From NCBI GenBank assembly GCA_964511185.1, contig CAZEDU010000179.1, positions 1 to 6,750 on the forward strand: a stretch of 6,750 bases of DNA. Reading direction: 5' to 3'. This document shows positions 1 to 5,833 of the stretch, piece after piece. The position numbers and the translations under genes were made by a program. Position 1 is the first letter of the stretch. Every line of letters begins with the position of its first letter. The DNA is from CAZEDU01 sp964511185. Lineage in GTDB: Bacteria > Myxococcota > Myxococcia > Myxococcales > Myxococcaceae. A model generated the notes under the pieces. It did not search any database. It worked only from the letters and a program-made list of their open reading frames with translations, and was not told the origin of the DNA.

Positions 1-1429
1 CCGAGCTGTTCATCCCGCCGAGCGCGGCCGTGCGCCACTCGATGGTCGTTTCCGACGTCTTCTCGCCGACCAGCACGAGCTTGCGGTGGTCGCGGCTCAG
101 CCACCGGAAGGGGTTCTTGAGCGGATGGTAGACGCGCACCTCTACGCCCGCCGCGCGCAGCTGCCTGATCATGGGGCCGGCGTTGCCTTCGAGCGGGCCG
201 GAGCCGAACCCGTCGACCACCAGGCGGACGTTCGCGCCGCTTCGGTGCTCGGCGATCAGCGTGGTGACGATCCTCTGGGAGATCTTGTCGTGCCCCAGAA
301 TGTACGTCTCGTACCCGAGCACCTTCTGTCCCGGGGTGCCCGAGCGCAGCGTCCGCAAGAGCGCGGGGAAGGCGTCGTCGCCGCCGACGTGCAGCTCGAT
401 GCGGTTTCCCTTCGAGACCGTGGTGCCGGTGGCCTTGTCGAGCACGCGCGACAGCCGCTTCGACTGCACGAGGGGGTCGGGCGTGCCGCCGAACGCGCGC
501 GATCGCCCGATCGCCTCTTTCAGGTCCCCCCAGAGGGCCCGTTGAAAGCGCGCGTTGTACTTGCGGCCCAGGTGGCCGTGAAAGTCGGCCGGCAGGTTGC
601 GGCGGTCCTTGCCAGTCTGCCGAATGTAGGCCGACGCGTTGGCGCTCGTGTACGCGAGCGCGTCGCCGTACTTGTTGTCGCCCAACCCGAAGAACTGCGC
701 CTTGGGGAAGGTGCGGCGCAGCTCGTTGATGACGCGGCGCTTGTACTCGGCCTGGCGCTCGGCCTGGGCCTTGTTGCGTAGGTCGAGGTCTTTGAACGAG
801 AGCTTCGTCCGGTCGAGCAGAATGCCGGGCGGCAGCTGCTCGAGGAACTGTTCGTTGTAGGGGCGCAGCCGGCGCGGGCCCGCGGACAGGTAGACGATCG
901 GCACGCCGAGCTTGGCCACGCCGCCGAGGAGCTCCTGCGCGCCCTCAAGGGGCTCGATCTGCCGCCCGGCGAGCACGGCCTTGGCGGTGGTGTGCCGCAA
1001 GCTGTCGTCGATGTCCGAGAGGAAGACGGGGCCGTCGTAGTCCCTCGGCAGCATCAACACCCTGGCGTCGAGGTGGCTGGACGCGGCGACCTTGCGTGCG
1101 CGAACCACCCCGCCGCGCGCCGGATCGAGCTTCCCCACCTTGTTCTGCAAGGCCCGCTCGACCTCGGCGGGGGACGGCTCGGGGAGGACGATCTTGCTCT
1201 TCGGGAGGTTCGCCGGGAACGCGGGCCGCCCGTCGTTCCCCATCTCGAGCAGGATCTCATCCAGCTTCGTCCGCGGCTTCTGCGGCGGCTTGGCCCCGAT
1301 GCCGCCGACGCGAAGCACGCGCCCATCCGGGAGGTAGGCGGCGAAGCCATCTCCACCGCGAGGTCGAACGACTTTGGGGCCTCGTACGCTGGCCGCTCCG
1401 GGAGGCAGGGATCTCGAGATGAAAGCCAT
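1..1429 (-). CDS. App1-like (DUF2183) HAD phosphatase fused to a phospholipase D-like domain; 3' end outside window
   Basis: The frame is open for 476 codons from the ATG at 1429 to the window edge. The start is the only ATG, GTG or TTG between the upstream in-frame stop (1523-1525) and the body of the gene; a GGAGA lies about 15 bases upstream, rather far. Residues 1-125 are a basic, proline-rich leader with no signal peptide that I recognise. Residues about 133-270 match the App1/LNS2-type HAD phosphatase domain: nucleophile motif DIDDS (Asp139 and Asp141), YLSAGP at 180-185 where the family has YVSxSP, and FFGLGDNKYGD near 246-256 like the family's GDSGQxD loop. From about 345 a phospholipase D-like half-domain follows, with HRK at 448-450 and GGMN at 471-474. 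The aspartate expected four residues after the Lys is Gly455. App1 of yeast is a phosphatidate phosphatase; a role in phospholipid turnover here is inference. GC (65% in one hand-counted 60-base line) is a little below the PKS operon. A second HKD motif, if any, lies outside the window. Confidence 0.85.
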   Translation of the reverse strand, partial: MAFISRSLPPGAASVRGPKVVRPRGGDGFAAYLPDGRVLRVGGIGAKPPQKPRTKLDEILLEMGNDGRPAFPANLPKSKIVLPEPSPAEVERALQNKVGKLDPARGGVVRARKVAASSHLDARVLMLPRDYDGPVFLSDIDDSLRHTTAKAVLAGRQIEPLEGAQELLGGVAKLGVPIVYLSAGPRRLRPYNEQFLEQLPPGILLDRTKLSFKDLDLRNKAQAERQAEYKRRVINELRRTFPKAQFFGLGDNKYGDALAYTSANASAYIRQTGKDRRNLPADFHGHLGRKYNARFQRALWGDLKEAIGRSRAFGGTPDPLVQSKRLSRVLDKATGTTVSKGNRIELHVGGDDAFPALLRTLRSGTPGQKVLGYETYILGHDKISQRIVTTLIAEHRSGANVRLVVDGFGSGPLEGNAGPMIRQLRAAGVEVRVYHPLKNPFRWLSRDHRKLVLVGEKTSETTIEWRTAALGGMNSS

Positions 1430-1455
1430 GGCGAGTATTGGGATTCTCCGTTTGA

Positions 1456-1479
1456 CGAGGCCGGTTGTTTCCGGCCCCG
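1456..1479 (-). promoter_or_regulatory. Strong inverted repeat (9-bp stem, 6-base loop) in the leader of the phosphatase/PLD gene
   Basis: Read on the minus strand, the arms CGGGGCCGG and CCGGCCTCG flank the loop AAACAA. The stem has eight Watson-Crick pairs and one G-U. It ends 26 bases before the ATG at 1429, just upstream of the only purine-rich ribosome-binding candidate. No T-run follows on either strand, so a classical intrinsic terminator is not supported. It could be a leader structure, a weak transcription stop between genes or a protein-binding site. The pairing is seen directly; the function is unknown. Confidence 0.4.
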
Positions 1480-1545
1480 ACGGAACGCGAAGCCCCTGCT
1501 CACCCGGAGTTGATGGGCAGCCTCAAGTGGCTGAAACATCGATGG

Positions 1546-1655
1546 TTTGGTCCTGCGGATCAGCCCACGGCCCAGCCCAGAACCCTCGAAAAGGCACGCG
1601 GCGAACGGGAGAGGATGCGGATCACCGGGCGACGCAGCGCGGGCCTTCGCGCCAG
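1546..1655 (-). pseudogene. Remnant copy of the 3' end of the FAD oxidoreductase gene
   Basis: This 110-base segment aligns without gaps to 2774-2883, the end of the oxidoreductase gene plus 14 bases past its stop. I count 8 mismatches (about 93% identity). On the minus strand it encodes the last 31 or so residues in the same frame (LARRPALRRPV, then SPRAFSR, then LGWAVG and a TGA at 1560-1562). There are three amino-acid changes: Ala to Ile, His to Arg and Ile to Val. Similarity stops abruptly at both ends. Just upstream in this frame is a TAG stop, and there is no start codon, so it cannot be a working gene. It lies between the ThuA gene and the phosphatase/PLD gene. It is best read as one half of a partial duplication of the oxidoreductase and phosphatase/PLD gene junction. 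Confidence 0.9.
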
Positions 1656-1724
1656 GGGCTACCCCCAGCACTGCGCAGACTACGAACCAGATGACTCCAA
1701 GGCACGTTTCGATTCGAAGACGAC

Positions 1725-1740
1725 GCACCGCAAAGGGTGC
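1725..1740 (-). terminator. Weak hairpin after the ThuA gene
   Basis: GCACC and GGTGC pair around a six-base loop, starting 18 bases after the TAA stop of the ThuA gene. The stem is only five base pairs and no run of T follows, so this is a poor intrinsic terminator. It is listed only because it is the best candidate between this gene and the next. Confidence 0.15.
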
Positions 1741-1758
1741 CGAGAACGCTGCTCCCGT

Positions 1759-2505
1759 TTAGTTCTTCGCTGCCCATTCAATGGCGCCGGCCAGGTGAGA
1801 ACGAAACGCTGGGGCCGCGTAGCTCTCGGACATGTGCCCAAGTGCCGTAAAAAATGATCGCCCTTTGTCGATTTGCTTCGTCCAAGCGATTGGGTGATCG
1901 GCCCCCATGTCGCCGCCAGAGTAGGTTTGTTCGTCGACCGCCAAGAGAACCGTCGAACCGGCACGTGGGTTCTGACGAAAGTTGTACCACTCCTCCGTCC
2001 ACTTCCATTCGCTGCCCAAGTGAGCGGTGGATGGATGTTCGGTGTCTTCCACCCGAAGGGTCGCTTGCACGGGGAACGGAGGGTGGCTCTTGAACTGCGC
2101 GCCGACGAGCTCGAGATAAAACGGCCAGTCGTACTCGGTGTCCGCTGCGGAATGCACGCCGACGAACCCGCCGCCGCGGCGGACGAACGTTTCCACTGCG
2201 GCTTCGCGCTCGGCGCTCAGCACGTCGCCACTCGTGCATAAGAAGATCAGAACATCGGTGCCCTCGAGGTGCGCCGCGAGCTCTTCTTCTGATTCGGTCA
2301 GAAGCAGCGACCACCCGCGTTCGACCGCGAGGTCGCTCATCAGCTGTCGGCCTTCGACGATCGAACCGTGCCTGTACCCGAGCGTGCGCGTGAAGACCAA
2401 CGCGCTCAAGGCGCCGCCGCCGTCGATGGTTTCATCGGGTGGTGAGGGCACACGACAACCCGCCAACGACACAGCAAAAGTTATGGCGAGCAACAACTGA
2501 CGCAT
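1759..2505 (-). CDS. ThuA-domain lipoprotein
   Basis: The product is 248 residues. It starts at an ATG with AAGG seven bases upstream. Residues 1-17 form a lipoprotein signal: Met-Arg, a hydrophobic stretch and the lipobox LAGC with Cys17, so the mature protein is probably membrane-anchored outside the cytoplasm. Residues about 35-245 form one ThuA-like (class I glutamine amidotransferase-like) domain. Visible landmarks are FTRTLGYRHGSI near 38-49, LEGTDVLIFL near 80-89, FVRRGGGFVGVHSAADTEYDW near 107-127, HPIAWTK near 204-210 and FFTALGHMSESY near 218-229. The family is linked to sugar use (trehalose) in some bacteria, but most members, including secreted ones, have no proven reaction, so no substrate is proposed. 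GC is clearly lower than in the PKS operon (57-60% in two hand-counted lines, against 70-77%). It stands alone between two duplicated gene fragments, which suggests a separate origin from its neighbours. Confidence 0.9.
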   Translation of the reverse strand: MRQLLLAITFAVSLAGCRVPSPPDETIDGGGALSALVFTRTLGYRHGSIVEGRQLMSDLAVERGWSLLLTESEEELAAHLEGTDVLIFLCTSGDVLSAEREAAVETFVRRGGGFVGVHSAADTEYDWPFYLELVGAQFKSHPPFPVQATLRVEDTEHPSTAHLGSEWKWTEEWYNFRQNPRAGSTVLLAVDEQTYSGGDMGADHPIAWTKQIDKGRSFFTALGHMSESYAAPAFRSHLAGAIEWAAKN

Positions 2506-2512
2506 CGCTCGA

Positions 2513-2525
2513 CCTTAGTCTAAGG
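2513..2525 (-). promoter_or_regulatory. 13-base palindrome overlapping the ThuA ribosome-binding site
   Basis: CCTTAG and CTAAGG are perfect inverted repeats around one central base. On the minus strand the second arm supplies the AAGG that sits seven bases before the ATG of the ThuA gene. This could be an operator or simply a chance AT-richer palindrome. A one-base loop is too tight for an RNA hairpin of full length, so a DNA-binding site is the more likely role if it has one. Confidence 0.3.
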
Positions 2526-2676
2526 CCACCGCCGTTCAGATAGGCGCGCACGTCTCGAAGTGAGTCGGGTTCGGTCGCTTGAGGGTGTTCTCACGCTACC
2601 TCGTTACCGAGCGCGTCATTCACGCTCGTCGCAAACGGTTCTAGTTCTGCTGACAGACGTAGAGAGGCGCGCGCGC

Positions 2677-2770
2677 CACCTTCTTCCGCAGGCTCACCCG
2701 GATCTCGGCAGGGGACGGTTCGGGGAGGAAACGCCGGGCGCCCGTCGTTCGCCATCTCGGCCAGAATCTC
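2677..2770 (-). pseudogene. Broken fragment of the phosphatase/PLD gene (codons about 58-98)
   Basis: The minus strand reads EILAEMANDGRPAF where the intact gene at 1136-1258 reads EILLEMGNDGRPAF (residues 58-71). After one extra base it changes frame and continues LPEPSPAEI, matching LPEPSPAEV of the intact gene. The difference is a 29-base internal deletion, hence a frameshift. By my alignment about 75 of 94 bases agree (roughly 80%). There is no start codon, the first 57 codons are absent, and similarity ends after the equivalent of residue 98; the shifted frame stops soon after. It directly abuts the repeat at the oxidoreductase 3' end, so the intergenic region and gene start were lost from this copy. 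Confidence 0.85.
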
Positions 2771-2773
2771 GAC

Positions 2774-2883
2774 TTTGGGCCTGCGGATCAGCCCACGGCC
2801 CAGCCCAGAATCCTCGAAAAGGCGCGCGGCGAATGGGAGAGGGCGCGGATCACCGGACGGCGCAGCGCGGGCCTTCGCGCCAG
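2774..2883 (-). repeat. 110-bp direct repeat, copy inside the intact oxidoreductase gene
   Basis: This is the partner of 1546-1655, in the same orientation with a constant offset of 1228 bases and 8 mismatches. It covers the last 31 or so codons of the FAD oxidoreductase, its TGA and 14 bases beyond. The two copies bracket the broken phosphatase/PLD fragment and the whole ThuA gene, so recombination between them would remove about 1.2 kb including ThuA. Confidence 0.9.
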
Positions 2884-3882
2884 AGCGAGCATGGCCCGGG
2901 TGAGCCAGGCGTATTTTCGAAACGTCCGGGCGAAGGCGCGCTCGTAAGACGCCAGCGCCGCCGCGCCCGCGCCGGCCTCCAGCGCCTGCGGCAGCGCCTC
3001 GCCCAGCGCCCGCGCGCAGGTGAAGGCGAGCGACAGCCCTTCGCCGGTGATGGCGTCGACATAGCCGGCGGCGTCGCCCACCAGCGCCACGCGGGGCGCG
3101 ACCACCCGCTTCGCGCGGCGGAACAAGGGGCCGGCGCCGCGCGGGGTCGAGTCGCTCGGCGCGCCTTGGAGCTCGGCCGCCAACCGGGGGAAGCGCAAGA
3201 GCAGGGCGCCGATATCGGGTTGGGCCAGGCGGTCTTTTTCCCAGAGGAAGGCGACCCCGACCCGCGCGTCGCCCACCGGCGTCACGTACGCCTCGACGCC
3301 GTCGGTCAGGTGCACTTCGACCCAGCGCGTCCACGGCGCGCGCCGGAAGTGTTGGCGCAGCCCGTAGCGCTTGAGCGGGACTTCGGGGCCCTCGAGGTGC
3401 GCGAGCGCGCGAACGCGCGAGGCGAGCCCGTCGGCCCCCACCAGGAACCGCGCGTGCAACACGCCTTCGGTGGTCGAGAGCGCTACGCCGTCGTCGTGCA
3501 CGCGAAAGCCCAGGAGCGCGCGGCCCTCCTCGAGCTGCGCGCCGTGCTGCACCGCCGCGCGCCGCAGCGCGTGGATCAACGCGAGGCGGCGAACGCCCAA
3601 GCCGCCGTCGCCCGGCAGCCTCCCTTCCGCGCTCACCCCGTCCTCTTGCCAGTAGCGAATGCCTTCGATGCGGCTCGAGTCGGCTGGGCCCAAGTGCTCG
3701 AGCGCGCCGAACGCCTCGAGCGCGCGCAGCCCCGGCGGCATCAGCCCTTCACCGCACGCCTTGTCGAGCGGTCCCTGGCGCCGCTCCAGCACGACGGCCC
3801 GCAGGCCCCGCCTCGCCACCTCGATGGCGGTGGCCAGCCCGGCCGGACCACCCCCGACGATGGCCACGTCGACGGGCTTCAC
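2788..3882 (-). CDS. FAD-dependent oxidoreductase (geranylgeranyl reductase/aromatic hydroxylase-like), last gene of the phenolic-lipid operon
   Basis: The product is 364 residues from the GTG at 3882. I prefer this start because the GTG overlaps the FAAL stop (GTGA) and has GGGAG eight bases upstream. A GTG at 3909 would add nine residues but lacks a good ribosome-binding site. The Rossmann motif GGGPAG is at 10-15, with Glu33 at the end of the second strand to hold the FAD ribose. DKACGEGLMP follows at 40-49, typical of the geranylgeranyl-reductase branch of this flavoprotein superfamily. LVGADGLASRVR is at 148-158 and LVGDAAGYVDAITGEG near 267-282 is the second FAD-binding motif. No membrane segment or signal peptide is evident. 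In comparable type III PKS operons (Streptomyces SrsC) a flavoprotein hydroxylates the resorcinol ring towards a quinone; reduction of a double bond is the alternative suggested by the motifs. The choice between them is not decided by the sequence. Its 3' end is duplicated at 1546-1655. Confidence 0.88.
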   Translation of the reverse strand: MKPVDVAIVGGGPAGLATAIEVARRGLRAVVLERRQGPLDKACGEGLMPPGLRALEAFGALEHLGPADSSRIEGIRYWQEDGVSAEGRLPGDGGLGVRRLALIHALRRAAVQHGAQLEEGRALLGFRVHDDGVALSTTEGVLHARFLVGADGLASRVRALAHLEGPEVPLKRYGLRQHFRRAPWTRWVEVHLTDGVEAYVTPVGDARVGVAFLWEKDRLAQPDIGALLLRFPRLAAELQGAPSDSTPRGAGPLFRRAKRVVAPRVALVGDAAGYVDAITGEGLSLAFTCARALGEALPQALEAGAGAAALASYERAFARTFRKYAWLTRAMLALARRPALRRPVIRALSHSPRAFSRILGWAVG

Positions 3883-5591
3883 CCCCGCGGCTCCCGCGCC
3901 CGCACGCACGTCAGCGTCCCGCCCAGGAAGCGCAGCGCGGACGACTGCCGCCGGAGCTTTCCGCTCGAGGTGCGCAGGAGCGCGCCGGGCGCGAGCAGGC
4001 CGATGGTGTGCGGCCGAACGCCGGTGCGCTCGAGCACCGCGGCGTCGATGCGGTCGCGCAGGCTTCGCTGGCTCGCCTCGTCGAGCTCACCCACGTCGCA
4101 CTCGGCGAGGATCAGCAGCGCCTCCGCGCTCCCTTGAGGTGGGACGAACCCGGCCGCGACCACGGCCCCGGCGCGCAGCCCGCTCAGCGCGGCCACGGCC
4201 GCTTCGAACGTCTCGGGCGCGTGGTTCGCGCCACGCACGATGACCACGTCCTTCGCGCGGCCGCACACGAACAGCTCGCCGCCTTCGACGAAGCCCAAGT
4301 CCCCCGTGTCGAGCCAGCCGCCCTGCAGCACCCGCGCGGTCGCCTCGTCGCGCTGCCAGTATCCGCGCATGACCGACGGGCCGCGCGCGACGATTCGCCC
4401 GACGCGCCGCTCCGCGAGCGCCTGGCCCGCTTCGTCCCGCACCTCCACCTCGAACCCCGGCGCGGGCGGCCCGACCGAGACGAGCTCGTGCTCGCCGTCC
4501 TCCACCACGCCGCGCGCGTGCAACGCCGACAGCGAGACCCTCCGCGCGCGCAGCGGTCCATCGGGCCGACTGAGCGTGACCGCGAGCGCCGCCTCGGACA
4601 GCCCGTAGACCGGCCGCAGCGCATCGGCGCGGAGACCGCACCCGGCGAAGCGGTCGCAGAAGGCGCGCGCGACGCTCGCGACCACCGGCTCGGCCCCGCT
4701 CAGCGCGAGCCGCCAGGACGACAAGTCGAGCGCCGCGAGCGCCTCGGGCTTCACCCGCTGGAGCACATGCGCGTAGGCGAAGTTGGGCGCCGCGCAGATG
4801 GTCGCCCGGTGCCGCGAGATGCACTCGAGCCACAGGCCGGGGCGCAGGAGGAACGTCTCGGGCGAGAGCAACACGAGCGGGCCCGGGTAATAGACGGCGA
4901 GCAGCAGACAGCCGACCAGCCCCATGTCGTGGTACAGCGGCAGCCACGAGACGCCCAGGTGAGGACCGGGGCCGCTCGCGTCGACGTAGGCGCGCAGCGC
5001 CTGGCATTGGCTGAGCAGCTGGCGGTGCGTCAGCGCCACCGGCTTGGGGCCCGACGTCGAACCGGAAGAGAACTGAATCAGCGCCACGTCGTCGGGCGAG
5101 GCGGGGGGCAGGGACGTCGGCGCGGCGTCGCGCCACTCGGCCGACAGCACGGGCCGGTCGACCGCGGGCGCGAGGAGCGGGCGGCTCCTCTCGTCGGCGA
5201 TGAGGCAGGCGGCGTCCACCGCCTCGAGCATCCGCCGCGTCGACGCCAGGTGCTCGTCGAGCCGGCCCAGCCGCTGTGGCGGGTAGAGCGGCACCGGAAT
5301 CGCTCCAACCATCAGCGCGCCGAAGTAAGCGGCCACGAAGTCGGGCGAGGTGGGAAGGGCGATCGCCACGCGCGCGCCGGGCGTCACGCCGCGGTCTGCG
5401 AGCATCCGGGCCGCGCCGAGCGCCCGCGCCCGAAGCGCCGCGTACGAGAAGGGCGTCTCCTGGCCTTTCGAGTCGACGAAGGTGATGCCGTGGCCCGAAT
5501 CGACCGCGCGCGCGAACGCCGCCCCCCAGTCGCTCACCGCGAGCGGTCCGAGCGGCGCGCCTCGCAGCGTGACGCCCACCGGACGACTCAC
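3879..5591 (-). CDS. Fatty acyl-AMP ligase (FAAL)
   Basis: The product is 570 residues, normal for a FAAL. It adenylates a free fatty acid with ATP and passes the acyl group to an acyl carrier protein rather than to CoA. Motifs in order: FSSGSTSGPK at 174-183 (P-loop), WLPLYHDMGLVG at 216-227 (typical of FAALs), YGLSEA at 329-334, WLDTGDLGF at 426-434, GRAKDVVIVRGAN at 444-456, and TSSGK with the catalytic Lys545. The stretch about 345-375, between YGLSEA and the later motifs, fits the FAAL-specific insertion that discourages CoA use. The start is the GTG at 5591, overlapping the ACP stop as GTGA; no strong ribosome-binding site is seen, so translation is probably coupled. Its neighbours, an ACP upstream and a type III PKS two genes further, make it the starter-unit loader for that PKS. 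The fatty-acid chain length cannot be read from the sequence. Confidence 0.93.
   Translation of the reverse strand: MSRPVGVTLRGAPLGPLAVSDWGAAFARAVDSGHGITFVDSKGQETPFSYAALRARALGAARMLADRGVTPGARVAIALPTSPDFVAAYFGALMVGAIPVPLYPPQRLGRLDEHLASTRRMLEAVDAACLIADERSRPLLAPAVDRPVLSAEWRDAAPTSLPPASPDDVALIQFSSGSTSGPKPVALTHRQLLSQCQALRAYVDASGPGPHLGVSWLPLYHDMGLVGCLLLAVYYPGPLVLLSPETFLLRPGLWLECISRHRATICAAPNFAYAHVLQRVKPEALAALDLSSWRLALSGAEPVVASVARAFCDRFAGCGLRADALRPVYGLSEAALAVTLSRPDGPLRARRVSLSALHARGVVEDGEHELVSVGPPAPGFEVEVRDEAGQALAERRVGRIVARGPSVMRGYWQRDEATARVLQGGWLDTGDLGFVEGGELFVCGRAKDVVIVRGANHAPETFEAAVAALSGLRAGAVVAAGFVPPQGSAEALLILAECDVGELDEASQRSLRDRIDAAVLERTGVRPHTIGLLAPGALLRTSSGKLRRQSSALRFLGGTLTCVRAREPRG
3891..3895 (-). 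promoter_or_regulatory. Ribosome-binding site deciding the oxidoreductase start
   Basis: GGGAG on the minus strand lies eight bases before the GTG at 3882 and inside the last codons of the FAAL gene. The other possible GTG, at 3909, has no comparable site, so the shorter protein is preferred. Confidence 0.6.
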
Positions 5592-5833
5592 GGGGACCGC
5601 CGCGCGATGAGGGCGGCGAGCTCCTCCACCGTGGTGATCCGCAGGGCCTCTTCGTCCGAGAGCGTCACGCGGAAGTGGTCCTCCAGCGCCACGGCGAGCA
5701 TGGTCATCGTCATCGAGTCGAGCCCCAGGTCCTTCACCAGCTCGTCGCTCGGCGCGATGGCGCGCTCCAGGCCGACCTCGCTCTGAGCGAGGCGGCGGAT
5801 CTCCTCCAGCACCTGGCTCGGATCAGCGGCCAC
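5588..5833 (-). CDS. Acyl carrier protein
   Basis: The product is 81 residues, the usual ACP size, with mostly acidic helices. DLGLDSM at 35-41 is the phosphopantetheine attachment motif, with Ser40 as the modified residue. The start is the GTG at 5833, with GGAAGG six bases upstream and inside the end of the methyltransferase gene (11-base overlap). Its TGA overlaps the FAAL start. Placed directly before the FAAL, it is most likely the acceptor of the activated fatty acyl chain and the donor to the type III PKS. It looks like a dedicated pathway carrier rather than the housekeeping fatty-acid ACP, since no fatty-acid synthesis genes are nearby. A phosphopantetheinyl transferase must come from elsewhere in the genome. 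Confidence 0.93.
   Translation of the reverse strand: MAADPSQVLEEIRRLAQSEVGLERAIAPSDELVKDLGLDSMTMTMLAVALEDHFRVTLSDEEALRITTVEELAALIARRSP

Larger units (their letters stand above)
1430..1758. other. 329-base intergenic stretch between the ThuA and phosphatase/PLD genes
   Basis: It holds the oxidoreductase 3' remnant (1546-1655), the leader hairpin (1456-1479) and a weak hairpin after the ThuA stop (1725-1740). About 69 bases (1656-1724) show nothing recognisable. Overlapping open frames exist on both strands but have no convincing start sites or family motifs. One minus-strand frame across 1054-1728 only reads the repeat and the phosphatase/PLD gene out of frame. I see no confident promoter boxes. 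Confidence 0.6.
2506..2787. other. 282-base stretch between the oxidoreductase and ThuA genes
   Basis: It contains the 14-base tail of the 110-base repeat (2774-2787), the broken phosphatase/PLD fragment (2677-2770) and the ThuA upstream region. The 150 bases at 2526-2676 presumably hold the ThuA promoter. I cannot pick out a -35/-10 pair with sensible spacing. No hairpin with a T-run follows the oxidoreductase stop, so the end of the PKS operon transcript is not marked by a visible intrinsic terminator. Confidence 0.55.

Noticed and set aside
86..781. Plus-strand open frame of 231 codons
   Set aside because: It is the complement of the phosphatase/PLD gene, which has clear HAD and PLD motifs in its own frame.
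1054..1728. Minus-strand open frame of 224 codons with a hydrophobic N-terminus
   Set aside because: Its similarity to a frame at 2591-3334 comes only from the 110-base repeat read out of frame; the rest overlaps the phosphatase/PLD gene in the wrong frame.
2666..2677. Palindrome GGCGCGCGCGCC
   Set aside because: Alternating GC palindromes of this size are expected by chance at this base composition.
1546..2883. Insertion sequence or composite transposon bounded by the direct repeats
   Set aside because: The repeats are pieces of host genes (oxidoreductase 3' end), there is no transposase, no terminal inverted repeat and no target-site duplication.
3883..3909. Nine-residue longer N-terminus for the oxidoreductase (GTG at 3909)
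   Set aside because: It lacks a ribosome-binding site, whereas the GTG at 3882 has GGGAG eight bases upstream and overlaps the FAAL stop; the extra Ala/Gly residues precede the Rossmann strand without need.
2560..4137. Long plus-strand open frame of 525 codons
   Set aside because: It is antisense to the oxidoreductase and the FAAL end, has no family motif, and its Arg/Ala/Pro-rich composition is typical of shadow frames in GC-rich DNA.
4008..5786. Long plus-strand open frame of 592 codons
   Set aside because: It lies opposite the FAAL and ACP genes, whose motifs are unmistakable; the predicted protein is Arg-rich with no recognisable domain.
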